Notes under the pieces: model-generated
Seen by the model: the letters and a program-made list of their open reading frames with translations, nothing else
Told to the model about the DNA's origin: nothing
Database searches by the model: none
Position numbers and translations under genes: made by a program
NCBI GenBank assembly: GCA_964564325.1
Contig: CAZMBD010000002.1
Location: 1 to 62,301 of the forward strand
Direction: 5' to 3'
DNA: 62,301 nt
From: JAAZMA01 sp964564325
GTDB taxonomy: Bacteria; Bacillota; Clostridia; Tissierellales; Tepidimicrobiaceae
Shown here: piece by piece, positions 33,880-43,245 of the stretch
How the letters are laid out: every line of letters starts with the position of its first letter
How positions within the stretch are numbered: the first letter of the stretch is position 1

Positions 33880-33940
33880 TTTTTCACCTCACTATCTCTT
33901 ATTTTAATTATATTATATTGTTTTTAAATTGTCTAATAAC

Positions 33941-34186
33941 TTAATCATACATAATATCTATGTTTACCAATATGGCATCTGTGCCTATTTTGACAATATC
34001 CTGCCAATCAATTAGATAATCATTGCTTTTACCAAAGATACCTAAAACTTTGCCTGGTCCAGGTACTACTACAGCTAATATACTTCCATTTTCTAAATCT
34101 ATTTCAAAATCATATATAAATCCAATCTTTACCCCATCCCTTATGTTTATAACTTCCTTTTCTCTCATCTCAGATAATTTAACCAT
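33941..34186 (-). CDS. YlmC/YmxH family PRC-barrel protein
   Basis: An 81-residue single PRC-barrel domain (SEMREKEVINIRDGVKIG, DFEIDLENGSILAVVVPG, YLIDWQDIVKIGTDAILV). YlmC/YmxH-type genes lie after sigG in sporulating Firmicutes; function unclear, linked to sporulation by context. Confidence 0.88.
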   Translation of the reverse strand: MVKLSEMREKEVINIRDGVKIGFIYDFEIDLENGSILAVVVPGPGKVLGIFGKSNDYLIDWQDIVKIGTDAILVNIDIMYD

Positions 34187-34273
34187 TACCCTACCCCTTT
34201 CTTTATCCTTTTTATTATATATATTTAAAACACAAGGATAAATATTACTTTTTAGGTAAAGTAATGGTTAAAA

Positions 34274-35047
34274 TTAAATTAATTTTCTCATCTGTTTCAA
34301 TGCATTTTTTTCTAATCTGGATACCTGTGCCTGAGATATACCAATTTCCTCTGCAACTTCCATTTGAGTTTTACCTTCATAAAATCGTAAATTTAATATT
34401 AGTTTTTCCCTTTTATTTAATTTTCCTATAGCTTCCCTTAATGCAATTTCTTGAAGCCAAATTTCATCTTCAGATTTTTCATCCTTTACCTGATCCATCA
34501 CATAAATAGCATCTCCACTATCATGATATATAGGTTCAAATAAAGATATAGGCTCTTGTATTGCATCTAATGCAAAAACCACTTCCTCCTTTGGTAAATT
34601 TAATTCATTAGCAATTTCGGTTATAGTTGGTTCTTTCAAATTTTTATTTATCAATTGGTCCCTAGCTTGTAATGCCTTATAGGCTATATCTCTTAGGGAT
34701 CTGCTAACTCTTATGGAATTATTGTCTCTTAAATACCTTCTAATTTCCCCAATTATCATAGGTACAGCATAAGTAGAAAATCTCACATTTTGACTTAAAT
34801 CAAAATTATCTATAGCCTTTATTAAACCTATGCAACCTACTTGAAATAAATCGTCTACATTCTCTCCTCTTCTATTAAATCTTTGAATAATACTTAATAC
34901 TAATCGCAGATTTCCTTGTATGAATTCGTCCCTCGCTTCCATATCTCCAGCCTTAATTTTTACAAATAATTTCTGCATTTCTTCATTAGTTAACACAGGA
35001 AGCTTTGCTGTGTTGACGCCACATATTTCCACCTTATTTGAGTGCAA
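34274..35047 (-). CDS. sigG: RNA polymerase forespore sigma factor SigG
   Basis: A 257-residue sigma-70 factor that closely follows Bacillus SigG from the first residues (KVEICGVNTAKLPVLTNEEM). Region 2 (NLRLVLSIIQRFNRRGENVDDLFQVG split), region 3 and region 4 (ISQAQVSRLEKNALKQM) are all present. The start is TTG; the only upstream ATG in frame is followed at once by a stop. It runs from sigE with a 117-base gap containing a forespore-type promoter candidate. It directs late forespore gene expression after engulfment. Confidence 0.96.
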   Translation of the reverse strand: MHSNKVEICGVNTAKLPVLTNEEMQKLFVKIKAGDMEARDEFIQGNLRLVLSIIQRFNRRGENVDDLFQVGCIGLIKAIDNFDLSQNVRFSTYAVPMIIGEIRRYLRDNNSIRVSRSLRDIAYKALQARDQLINKNLKEPTITEIANELNLPKEEVVFALDAIQEPISLFEPIYHDSGDAIYVMDQVKDEKSEDEIWLQEIALREAIGKLNKREKLILNLRFYEGKTQMEVAEEIGISQAQVSRLEKNALKQMRKLI

Positions 35048-35088
35048 CTACTTCATTCCCTTCAATATGTTTTGCCCCTTTCAATTAA

Positions 35089-35118
35089 AATTATTGCCCC
35101 AATTGATTTTTTTATTCA
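35089..35118 (-). promoter_or_regulatory. Candidate SigF/SigG-type promoter for sigG
   Basis: Minus strand: TGAATA (35113-35118), 14 bases to GGCAATAATT (35089-35098), close to GYATA-N15-GGnnAnAnT. Known biology (sigG is transcribed by SigF and by itself) fits. One mismatch at the last base and one short in spacing keep confidence modest. Confidence 0.4.
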
Positions 35119-35164
35119 AAAAATAACTGTTAAAAATAACCAGATTATTTTAATCAAATAAGTT

Positions 35165-35878
35165 TTACATTAATTTAACCATTTCTTTTTTTAGCCTTTT
35201 AATTATTCTTTTTTCTAATCTAGAAATATATGACTGGGAAATACCTAATAAATCTGCTACTTCTTTTTGGGTTTTTTCTTTGCCGTTTTTAAGTCCAAAT
35301 CTCAGTTCTATTATGGTTCGTTCTCTACCTGATAGTTTTTCTATGGCTTGATTTAATAACTCTTTGTCCACTTCTTCTTCTAAAAATTTAAATATAATAT
35401 CTCCATCTGTACCCAGTATGTCTGATAATAATAATTCATTTCCATCCCAGTCTACATTTAGTGGTTCATCTAAGGATACTTCTGATTTTAATTTACTATT
35501 TCGTCTTAAATACATTAGAATTTCATTTTCAATACATTTAGATGCATATGTGGCTAATTTTATATTTTTATCTGGATTAAAAGTATTTACTGCTTTTATG
35601 AGTCCTATAGTACCTATAGATATTAAATCTTCTATACATACTCCTGTATTCTCAAATTTTCTAGCAATATATACTACTAATCTTAAATTTCTTTCTATTA
35701 AAATACTTCTAATTGTATCATCATATTTTAATCTTCCTAAATAATAAATTTCCTCCTCTGGTTTCAATGGTGGTGGCAATACTTCTCCAGAACCTATATA
35801 ATAAACACTCTTCCTTAACCCTAGTTTCTTCAAAATTTTATAAAAAAGCAAATCCATTTTAATACTAATGTTTTCCAA
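35165..35878 (-). CDS. sigE: RNA polymerase mother-cell sigma factor SigE (precursor)
   Basis: A 237-residue sigma-70 factor. The N-terminal about 25 residues (ISIKMDLLFYKILKKLGLRKS) form an amphipathic pro-sequence, and YYIGSGEVLPPPLKPEEE is the region of the SpoIIGA cleavage site; INVDWDGNELLLSDILGTD-like LNVDWDGNELLLS and SQSYISRLEKRIIKRL match SigE. The start is TTG with AGGAGGGG ahead. It follows spoIIGA by 18 bases. Confidence 0.97.
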   Translation of the reverse strand: MENISIKMDLLFYKILKKLGLRKSVYYIGSGEVLPPPLKPEEEIYYLGRLKYDDTIRSILIERNLRLVVYIARKFENTGVCIEDLISIGTIGLIKAVNTFNPDKNIKLATYASKCIENEILMYLRRNSKLKSEVSLDEPLNVDWDGNELLLSDILGTDGDIIFKFLEEEVDKELLNQAIEKLSGRERTIIELRFGLKNGKEKTQKEVADLLGISQSYISRLEKRIIKRLKKEMVKLM

Positions 35879-35896
35879 ATTATCCCCTCCTATTTT

Positions 35897-36793
35897 CTAA
35901 GCCAATACCTCAGGATGTAATAATCCACTATACCCTTCATCATTTGCCAATTTATCATTGTAGATGGCAACTATTGTTTCATCAGCTACTTTCCTAACCT
36001 CATCTTCTAAGTAAATTTTTATAATATCTGGCTTAAATCCTATTAATATACCACTATCATTGCCTATAGATTTAAATGGTATCAATCTTAATCGCATATC
36101 ATCTCCAATCTCCTCCATTATTTTACCAATAGTGCTTAAATCCACTTCCCCATTATTTATATAAATATTCCTTATACTTTGAGGCAAAATGGTTTCTAAA
36201 GCTGAATATTCAACTATAATTACGGGTTTTTGGGAAATAGGTTCCTTTAATGAATTTCCCGTATCTATTAATGCCACTAAATTTACTTCCTTATCCTTTA
36301 GCCCTATTGCAATAGGAGTTAAATAGTTTTCTTTGTTCATTCTTTTCTGATAAAATTTAAGTATATATAGTATAAGAATAATTGCTATCCCAATCCCTAT
36401 TATTAGAAAACTTAATAATTCATTAAAATTTTCAAATGAAAATCTTGGTGAATAAGAATTATTGTTTATTATATAAAAAATTCCAATAGTGGCTCCTGCA
36501 AATATAAAAGATACCATATAAAAAGTGGAAATTTGTTTTATAAATTGCTGGAACCTTTCTGGGTTAAAAGCCAAGATTATCATAAGAATAGAAATTGAAA
36601 ATTTTATTAAAAATTTCCCCATAAATGCTAATGATGGGAAAAAAACTATTATGGTATAAATTGATCCTACTAATGCAGATATAAATAATCTAAATTTGCT
36701 AGTTTTAGTTCTCGTAATCCTTTTAGTAACATATAATATAATAAAATTAATTATTATATTTTCCATTAATAGGTATTCAATATATACATGCAA
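35897..36793 (-). CDS. spoIIGA: Sporulation sigma-E processing peptidase SpoIIGA
   Basis: A 298-residue protein with five N-terminal membrane helices (about 5-155) and an aspartic-protease-like C-terminal domain with VALIDTGNSLKEPIS (catalytic DTG) and GEVLHPEVLA-like GLLHPEVLA at the end. It cleaves pro-SigE in the septal membrane. The start codon is TTG, with AGGAGG seven bases ahead; an overlapping out-of-frame ATG is ignored. Confidence 0.94.
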   Translation of the reverse strand: MHVYIEYLLMENIIINFIILYVTKRITRTKTSKFRLFISALVGSIYTIIVFFPSLAFMGKFLIKFSISILMIILAFNPERFQQFIKQISTFYMVSFIFAGATIGIFYIINNNSYSPRFSFENFNELLSFLIIGIGIAIILILYILKFYQKRMNKENYLTPIAIGLKDKEVNLVALIDTGNSLKEPISQKPVIIVEYSALETILPQSIRNIYINNGEVDLSTIGKIMEEIGDDMRLRLIPFKSIGNDSGILIGFKPDIIKIYLEDEVRKVADETIVAIYNDKLANDEGYSGLLHPEVLA

Positions 36794-36909
36794 AAAAATG
36801 CCTCCTCCCCAAATATCTATACTAAAATCCTATTCAAAAATAAAAGTATTTATGTCCATTATATAAATTTTTGTTTTAAAAAAATGTCATAAACTAGCAA
36901 TAAAAAAAA

Positions 36910-36933
36910 ACGATTCTCTACTTTGAGAAACGT
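36910..36933. terminator. Terminator between ftsZ and spoIIGA
   Basis: acgattctc / gagaaacgt form a 9-bp stem with one mismatch, flanked by T7 on both strands. It ends the dcw cluster transcript and insulates spoIIGA-sigE. Confidence 0.75.
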
Positions 36934-36970
36934 TTTTTTACATTATTTTTATTATTTTTTTTAAAAAGCA

Positions 36971-38041
36971 TCATTTATTCCTTTTTAAAAAAGTAGGAAT
37001 ATCTAAATCATCTATGTCAAACTCACTACTTACTGCACTTTCTTCATTTGCACCAATTTCTAATCCTTGACCTATCTTTCTTTTTCTATCCATATCAAAT
37101 CCTGTCGCAATAACTGTTATTTTTATTTCTTCCTTTAAACTTTCATCTATTCCAGCTCCAAATATAATATTTGCATCTTTATCCACTGATTGTCTTATTA
37201 AATCTGCAGCCTCATTTACTTCAAATATACCTAAATCTGATCCTCCAGTAATATTTAATAATACTGCTCTAGCTCCATCAATTGAAGTTTCTAATAATGG
37301 AGATTTTATGGCTTGTTTAGCTGCTTCTACTGCTCTATTTTCACCCGAGGCCTTACCTATACCCATATGTGCAATACCTTGGTCTTGCATTATAGTCTTT
37401 ACATCAGCAAAGTCCAAATTGATTAAATTAGGAACTGCAATTAAATCAGATATACCCTGTATCCCTTGTTTAAGTACTTCATCTGCCATAGCAAATGCTT
37501 CTACCATAGTGGTTTTCTTTTCAGCAACTTGTAACAGACGATCATTTGGTATGGTAACTAAAGTATCTACCTTGGTTTTCAATTCTTCAATTCCCTTTTC
37601 TGCATGAATAGTCCTTCTTCTACCTTCAAAAGTAAAAGGCTTAGTTACAACTCCAACTGTCAAAATTCCCATTTCTTTTGCTACCTCTGCTACTATAGGG
37701 GCTGCCCCAGTACCTGTACCGCCACCCATACCAGCAGTTATAAAAACCATATCTGCTCCTTTCAGAGACTCCGTAATTTCATTTTTATTTTCTTCAGCTG
37801 CCTTCATTCCAATCTCTGGATTAGCACCAGCACCTAATCCACGAGTTAATTTCTCTCCTATTTGTAATTTAAAATCGGCTCTAGATGAATTTAATGCCTG
37901 TCTATCAGTATTTACTGCGATAAACTCAATTCCCCTAACGCCACAATCAACCATTCTATTTACTGCATTATTCCCTCCTCCACCAACTCCAACAACCTTT
38001 ATAGTTGCAAATTCTTCTACTTCTACATCAAAATCAAACAT
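36971..38041 (-). CDS. ftsZ: Cell division protein FtsZ
   Basis: A 356-residue tubulin-like GTPase that forms the division ring: KVVGVGGGGNNAVNRM, tubulin signature GGGTGTGAAP, T7-loop NLDFADVKTIM and the C-terminal peptide DDLDIPTFLKRNK that binds FtsA/SepF/ZapA-type partners. Good GGGGGG site ahead of the ATG. Last gene of the dcw cluster. Confidence 0.98.
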   Translation of the reverse strand: MFDFDVEVEEFATIKVVGVGGGGNNAVNRMVDCGVRGIEFIAVNTDRQALNSSRADFKLQIGEKLTRGLGAGANPEIGMKAAEENKNEITESLKGADMVFITAGMGGGTGTGAAPIVAEVAKEMGILTVGVVTKPFTFEGRRRTIHAEKGIEELKTKVDTLVTIPNDRLLQVAEKKTTMVEAFAMADEVLKQGIQGISDLIAVPNLINLDFADVKTIMQDQGIAHMGIGKASGENRAVEAAKQAIKSPLLETSIDGARAVLLNITGGSDLGIFEVNEAADLIRQSVDKDANIIFGAGIDESLKEEIKITVIATGFDMDRKRKIGQGLEIGANEESAVSSEFDIDDLDIPTFLKRNK

Positions 38042-38142
38042 AATCTTCCCCCCTTGTTTAATTTATTGCGGTTTCTAAAAAACTACTTTCATATTAATTC
38101 AAAAACTAACTAATAATTCTCTAATTCGTAATTGTAAAAAAT

Positions 38143-38493
38143 TTATTCATCTTTTCTAGTTTTTGCTCTACTAAGTAGTATCCTTCTAATGCTGGCAAAG
38201 TTTTCAAATAATCTTCCACCAAAAGTAAATATTGCAGCATAATATAATGGTACTCCCAATCTGTCCCCAGCATAAGCTAGGAAAGCTGCTAAAATAGCAT
38301 TTCCAAAAAAACCTGATATAAAAATACTAGTATCAAATTTATTTTCTAAATTAGCCTTTATTCCTCCAAAAACTGAGTCTAAGCAGGCCAATATAGCTAC
38401 TGAAATATATAATGAGTAAGTTGTTTTATAGGTAAATGGTAAAATTAATCCTATTACCACTCCTATCAATATCCCTATTAATGCAAAAAACAT
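38143..38493 (-). CDS. sbp: Small basic protein Sbp (DUF1290)
   Basis: A 116-residue membrane protein with three to four helices (IGILIGVVIGLILPF, LYISVAILACLDSVFGGI, FFGNAILAAFLAYAGD). DUF1290 genes are found beside ftsZ and DUF881 genes in Firmicutes; role unknown. The ATG follows the upstream DUF881 stop by 3 bases. Confidence 0.85.
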   Translation of the reverse strand: MFFALIGILIGVVIGLILPFTYKTTYSLYISVAILACLDSVFGGIKANLENKFDTSIFISGFFGNAILAAFLAYAGDRLGVPLYYAAIFTFGGRLFENFASIRRILLSRAKTRKDE

Positions 38494-38496
38494 AAA

Positions 38497-39225
38497 TTAA
38501 TCACCTTCTTTTAGTGGTTTTGCATATGAAAAATTAAATCTACCATTATATTCTGGTACTATAATGTGATCTTCTATGGTAGTTTCAATATTTAATTGGT
38601 CTATGGTTCTTAGTGCATAAGCATAAGTATTAGGAGCATTTATAGCTGCATTTAATTGCTTTGGATCTCCTATAGCTTTAATAACAAATGGAACTGCAAC
38701 ACTTTTGTCATTTATTTTTATTACAGGACCTCTACATTTTATTTCTGATATAGATAAAACCCTTTGTCCATTGATACTTATAACCTCTGCACCTGCACCT
38801 CTTAAATCATTAATAATTCTTAACACATCTATGTCATGAATTAGGTCTAAATCATATTCTTGTCCAAAAGCTGTTTCAGACATATTGTCTTCCATCTTAA
38901 CAATAATTCCAGGACCTTCAACTTTTTTTAATCCTGCAGCAATTTTAGCGTTTTGAAGTTCAGTATCTAATATATCTATAATATCTTCATCACCTGAAGC
39001 AATACTTTCCAAAATTCGTAACTGTTCTGTTCTTTGAACTGTTGATTTTTTTATATCCTCAATTTCTTTATTTATTGCATTTATTTCATTTTTCGTAGCT
39101 TGAATAGAATTTAAAGTAACTGGTGCAAGGATAGGAATGTTTTGCTTTAATTGCCCTGCAGTAAATATTCCTAAAATTATTGAGAAAAACAATATGGTAA
39201 AATTAGGTTTCTTTGTGTTATTCAT
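38497..39225 (-). CDS. DUF881 family protein (second paralogue)
   Basis: A 242-residue protein: N-terminal anchor helix (FTILFFSIILGIFTAG), a coiled-coil segment with repeated KNEINAINKEIEDI, then the DUF881 domain (VEGPGIIVKMEDN, GAEVISINGQRVLSI, VPFVIKAIGDPKQL). Paralogous to the next gene. The ATG start (39225) is preferred to a GTG three codons earlier since GGGTGA precedes it by 6 bases. Related to YlxW/YlxX near ftsZ. Confidence 0.85.
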   Translation of the reverse strand: MNNTKKPNFTILFFSIILGIFTAGQLKQNIPILAPVTLNSIQATKNEINAINKEIEDIKKSTVQRTEQLRILESIASGDEDIIDILDTELQNAKIAAGLKKVEGPGIIVKMEDNMSETAFGQEYDLDLIHDIDVLRIINDLRGAGAEVISINGQRVLSISEIKCRGPVIKINDKSVAVPFVIKAIGDPKQLNAAINAPNTYAYALRTIDQLNIETTIEDHIIVPEYNGRFNFSYAKPLKEGD

Positions 39226-39239
39226 ATATATCACCCAAA

Positions 39240-39968
39240 TTAATTATCTTCCTCTTCTACTGGTTTGGCATAAATAAATTCTTTTAATTTTCTATACTTT
39301 GGTATTTTAACATTAGTTTCTTGAGACAAATGTACATTATAATCATAATACTCTAAAGTATATACAATTCCCCTTTTAAATGCCAAAGCTGATTCTAATG
39401 TACTAGGATTTCCTATAGCCTTTATGACAATAGGCGAATTTATAGAAACCCCATTTACCTCTATATGATCACTTGCCCTTTCAATTTCTGTAAAAGTAGT
39501 ATATCTTTGATCGTTAATAGAAATAGCCTCTGCCTCAGCTGCATTTAACACAGATATGGTCTGGAGAATTAAATCTAAATCATCTACTATGTTATATTCT
39601 ACACCAAATTGAACATCTGCTGGAGGATCCTGTATTTCTAAAATAATTCCTGGTCCCTCTAAATCTACATATCCTGCTAACATTCTATACTTTTCTAAAT
39701 CCTTATATAAATTTTCTGCATAAACATTATTATCAGCCTCTCCTTTTTCATATGCATTTATCTTAGCCTCAGCTTCATCTAATGCCTTAACTGCTGCATC
39801 CCTATCTTCTTGAGCTTTTTTTAATTCTATGGCTAATTGTTGAGCTCTTTGAGTAGGTAGAACACCATCTCCAACAGCTTTATTAACTGTTTTAAATTGT
39901 ATGGCCAATATAATGCCTAGAAATATAGAAACTATAGTAATGGCCAATTGGCCTTTAGATTTTCTCAT
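39240..39968 (-). CDS. DUF881 family protein (first paralogue)
   Basis: A 242-residue paralogue of the next gene: anchor helix (LAITIVSIFLGIILAIQF), a coiled coil rich in KKAQEDRDAAVKALDEAEAKI, and a DUF881 domain (LEGPGIILEIQDPP, AISINDQRYTTFTEI, PIVIKAIGNPSTLESAL). The ATG (39968) with AGGGGGAG ahead is chosen over a start seven codons upstream inside ftsQ. Both paralogues have exactly the same length. Confidence 0.85.
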   Translation of the reverse strand: MRKSKGQLAITIVSIFLGIILAIQFKTVNKAVGDGVLPTQRAQQLAIELKKAQEDRDAAVKALDEAEAKINAYEKGEADNNVYAENLYKDLEKYRMLAGYVDLEGPGIILEIQDPPADVQFGVEYNIVDDLDLILQTISVLNAAEAEAISINDQRYTTFTEIERASDHIEVNGVSINSPIVIKAIGNPSTLESALAFKRGIVYTLEYYDYNVHLSQETNVKIPKYRKLKEFIYAKPVEEEDN

Positions 39969-39978
39969 ATAACTCCCC

Positions 39979-40743
39979 CTATACATCATCTATAACTATT
40001 ATCGGGTTTTCGCCTTTATTCATCAATATCTGTTTTACTACTAATTCTTTTTCCTCAATATCTTTTAATATTTTCGAAAGAAAGCTTAATTTATATTTTA
40101 CATTATTTAATGGTCCAAAGGCAACCTTAATACCATTATTTAATTCAATCATAGTATTTTCTTCGTTTGAAAAGTTAATATACTTCATCTGTTCCAATAA
40201 TTTAGTTTCTTTCCCTAAATTTAAAAAATCTAAATTCCCACTTTTTTCTACGCTATCAAATATGCAATCTCCCACTTGTAAATCTACTAATTCTAATCCA
40301 AAGACCTGAGGAAGCACTGTATCACCTTTTCGCTCCTCCATTTTCAAAACATAACCTTCTTCATCTATATATACAAATGCACCTATATAGGAAATTATAG
40401 CTACTTCTTCCCTTTCTGTTATTTCAATTTTTATGGTGTTTGGTAATTTTCTCGTAATTTTTGTATTCTTTACATAAGCTAATTTATTTATACTTTCTTC
40501 ACAATATTTTTTATTTATTTTAAATATATTTTCTCCCTTCATACAAATTGACGCCTTAAGAATTTGATCATCGTTTAGCTTTTCATTACCTATTATTTCT
40601 ATCTTCTTAATATTAAAAAAATCTGTTTTAAATACAAATAGATAAATTAGTGCCATTATAAATAATAATAATATAAAATTTAATATCCTTTTTTTCCTTC
40701 TTTTTCTTTTTTTCCTTTTTTTATATCTTTTACTATTTTCCAT
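39979..40743 (-). CDS. ftsQ: Cell division protein FtsQ/DivIB
   Basis: A 254-residue protein with a very basic cytoplasmic tail (KRYKKRKKRKRRKKR), one helix (about 20-39), a POTRA domain (FNIKKIEIIGNEKLNDDQIL) and the beta domain (ITRKLPNTIKIEITEREEVAII). It is part of the divisome in the septal membrane. It follows the murA hairpin. Confidence 0.92.
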   Translation of the reverse strand: MENSKRYKKRKKRKRRKKRILNFILLLFIMALIYLFVFKTDFFNIKKIEIIGNEKLNDDQILKASICMKGENIFKINKKYCEESINKLAYVKNTKITRKLPNTIKIEITEREEVAIISYIGAFVYIDEEGYVLKMEERKGDTVLPQVFGLELVDLQVGDCIFDSVEKSGNLDFLNLGKETKLLEQMKYINFSNEENTMIELNNGIKVAFGPLNNVKYKLSFLSKILKDIEEKELVVKQILMNKGENPIIVIDDV

Positions 40744-40777
40744 AGTATTACACCACCAATTTGCTTGTCCATTTCAT

Positions 40778-40801
40778 AATTAGCAGCAAATGCTGCTAAT
40801 T
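40778..40801 (-). terminator. Perfect hairpin overlapping the murA stop codon
   Basis: aattagcagca aa tgctgctaatt: 11-bp perfect stem, 2-base loop (so pairing will open to 9-10 bp). It includes the TAG of murA. There is no U tract, so the ftsQ side is probably still transcribed; role may be mRNA processing or stability. Confidence 0.5.
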
Positions 40802-42052
40802 ATCCACCAATTGAATATCTGCTCCAATTTCCTTTAATTTTATATGAAAATCCTCATATCCTCTTTTAATATGATATATATTCTCTATTTGTGTTTGTCC
40901 CTTTGCTGCTAATCCAGCCAATACTAAACAAGCTCCTCCCCTTAAATCTTTTGCCATGGTCTTCGCTCCTGTTAGTTCTTTAACTCCTTTTATTACAGCT
41001 ATTTTACCAAAGGTTTTAATATTAGCTCCCATTCGTACTAACTCTTCCGCATGTTTAAATCTATTTTCAAAAACTGTTTCAGATATAATACTTGTACCCG
41101 AAGCAATACTAAGAAGTGCCATTAATTGTGCTTGCATATCTGTAGGAAATCCAGGATAGGGTAGTGTTTGAGTCATTTCGATAGAACTTATCTTTTTAGG
41201 TCCCACTATTTTTAAAGACTTCTCATCAGTATATATTAAACAACCTACTTCCTTTAACTTAGCACTAATACTTTGGAGATGATCTATAATTATATTTTTA
41301 ATAATAATTTCTCCTTCGGTTATAGCCGATGCTACCATAAAAGTACCTGCCACTATTCTATCTGGCATAGTATTATGAGTTACACTCTTTAATTTATCTA
41401 CACCTTCAATAATAACTATACTACTTCCTGCACCATTTATCTTAGCACCAGCTCTATTCAAATAATTTTGCAAGTCTATAATCTCAGGTTCCCTAGCTGC
41501 ATTTCTTATTATTGTAGTGCCTTTGGCTCTTACTGCTGCCAATATAATATTTTCAGTAGCTCCTACACTAGGATAATCTAATTGTATTTCTGTTCCAACC
41601 AGGCCATTAGTTTTACAATAAATATATCCATGGGATTCCTCTATCTCTGCGCCTAGTTCTCTTAAAGCCTTAAGATGCATATCTATAGGCCTTGGTCCTA
41701 TCTCACAGCCTCCAGGATAAGAAATTTTTGTCTCCCCTGTCCTAGATAACATGGCTCCCATCAGTATAATTGATGAACGCATTTCCCTAACTAATTCTTC
41801 TGGTATTTCAATTTTATTTAACGGTTTGGAATCTACCCAGATTATATCTCCTACATGCTTTACATTACAACCAAGGGAAAGTAATATTTTTTCCATCACT
41901 TCCACGTCTCTAAGATCTGGTACATTAAATATAGTACTTTCATTTCCTCCTATAACTGTTGCCGCTAATATAGGCAAAACAGCATTTTTCGCACCAGATA
42001 TATTTATTTCTCCATTAAGTTTATTACCTCCATATACAATAAGTTTCTCCAT
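40796..42052 (-). CDS. murA: UDP-N-acetylglucosamine 1-carboxyvinyltransferase MurA
   Basis: A 418-residue EPSP-synthase-fold enzyme that makes UDP-GlcNAc-enolpyruvate, the first committed step of peptidoglycan synthesis. YGGNKLNGEINISGAKNA is the substrate loop and GGCEIGPRPIDMHL holds the catalytic cysteine (target of fosfomycin). The ATG of MEKLIVYGG has GGAGGTGG 6 bases ahead; a longer frame is rejected. A second MurA paralogue, if any, is elsewhere. Confidence 0.96.
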   Translation of the reverse strand: MEKLIVYGGNKLNGEINISGAKNAVLPILAATVIGGNESTIFNVPDLRDVEVMEKILLSLGCNVKHVGDIIWVDSKPLNKIEIPEELVREMRSSIILMGAMLSRTGETKISYPGGCEIGPRPIDMHLKALRELGAEIEESHGYIYCKTNGLVGTEIQLDYPSVGATENIILAAVRAKGTTIIRNAAREPEIIDLQNYLNRAGAKINGAGSSIVIIEGVDKLKSVTHNTMPDRIVAGTFMVASAITEGEIIIKNIIIDHLQSISAKLKEVGCLIYTDEKSLKIVGPKKISSIEMTQTLPYPGFPTDMQAQLMALLSIASGTSIISETVFENRFKHAEELVRMGANIKTFGKIAVIKGVKELTGAKTMAKDLRGGACLVLAGLAAKGQTQIENIYHIKRGYEDFHIKLKEIGADIQLVDN

Positions 42053-42127
42053 TATCCCACCTCCGAAATGCAAAGTTTAAAGTATATCTCCATACTATGC
42101 ATATCTATTGGAAGTGTGACATTTGGA

Positions 42128-43231
42128 TTATAAAGTTATACTATCTATAATATCGACTATTTTCTTCGATGAATTAATATTTCCTAATTTTCTGCTATTT
42201 ATAGACATTTTTCTTAATTTATCTTTATCTTTTATAAGACTATTTATAATTTCATTTAATTTATACCCAGTTAAATCTTTTTCAAGTATAACTTTAGCTG
42301 CTCCTCTCTCTTCAAAAGCTTTAGCATTATATTCCTGATGATTTTCAGCCGTATATCCCTTAGGTATTAAAATAGCTGGAGCACCAATAGCTGATATTTC
42401 TGATAAAGTAATGGCACCAGCAGAAGTTATAACTAAATCTGCAATATTTAGGCCTTTAGGCATATCATAAAAATATGGTAATACCTGAATGTTTTTTCCC
42501 AATACTAAATTCTTCTCTTCCAATTTCCCCATAAACTCTTTATAAAATCTCTCTCCTGTTATATGAATAAATTGTAATTCCTTATTGGAAATATTTTTTT
42601 CTATTATATAAATAAAAGCATCATTTAATTTTTTTTGTCCCCCACTTCCTCCAAAAGAAATAATAAGAGGAATTTTAGGATCCACATTTAAGTCTTCGTA
42701 GGCCTTTTTAACATCTACTTCCAATATATCTCTTCGTATTGGATTTCCAGTTAATACAATCTTTTCAGGATATTTAAAATACTTTTCCGATTCTTTAAAT
42801 GTAATCATTATGCGATTTACATATCTGGAAAGTATTTTGTTTGTCATGCCTGGAAAAGCATTTTGTTCATGAATTACAGTGGGAATCTTTTTTTTAGCTG
42901 CTTTGTAAACTACTGGGCCACATACATATCCACCAGTACCAATTACTATATCTGGTTTAAATTCATCAATAATTCTTTTTGAATCCCTAAGTCCCAAAAA
43001 TAATTCCTTTATAGCTATAAAAGATTCTTTATTAAGTTTTCTTGGCATTCCCTTAACTCGAATAGTTTTAAACTCAAAGCCTTCTCTTGGTACCAATTTT
43101 GCCTCTAGTCCCTTCTCTGTACCTACATATAAAATTTCTGCATCACTGTGTCTCTTTTTTAATTCATTAGCTATACTAAGTGCTGGATATATATGTCCTC
43201 CAGTTCCACCTCCAGTAATTAAATAACGCAT
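42128..43231 (-). CDS. murG: Undecaprenyl-PP-MurNAc-pentapeptide GlcNAc transferase MurG
   Basis: A 367-residue GT28 glycosyltransferase: YLITGGGTGGHIYPAL at the N terminus, GTGGYVCGPVVYKA, IHEQNAFPGMTNK and ITSAGAITLSEISAIGAPAILIP with the UDP-GlcNAc-binding segment. It makes lipid II on the inner face of the membrane. The ATG with TAGGAG seven bases ahead (43231) is preferred to one six codons earlier. Confidence 0.96.
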   Translation of the reverse strand: MRYLITGGGTGGHIYPALSIANELKKRHSDAEILYVGTEKGLEAKLVPREGFEFKTIRVKGMPRKLNKESFIAIKELFLGLRDSKRIIDEFKPDIVIGTGGYVCGPVVYKAAKKKIPTVIHEQNAFPGMTNKILSRYVNRIMITFKESEKYFKYPEKIVLTGNPIRRDILEVDVKKAYEDLNVDPKIPLIISFGGSGGQKKLNDAFIYIIEKNISNKELQFIHITGERFYKEFMGKLEEKNLVLGKNIQVLPYFYDMPKGLNIADLVITSAGAITLSEISAIGAPAILIPKGYTAENHQEYNAKAFEERGAAKVILEKDLTGYKLNEIINSLIKDKDKLRKMSINSRKLGNINSSKKIVDIIDSITL

Positions 43232-43245
43232 AATTTCAACTCCTA

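Noticed and set aside
36794..36909. Spo0A-activated promoter for spoIIGA
   Set aside because: No TGTCGAA-type box and no -35/-10 pair with good spacing could be defended.
42123..42338. Plus-strand frames opposite murG, murA, murE and others
   Set aside because: Shadow frames antisense to well-supported genes, with no ribosome sites or recognisable protein features.
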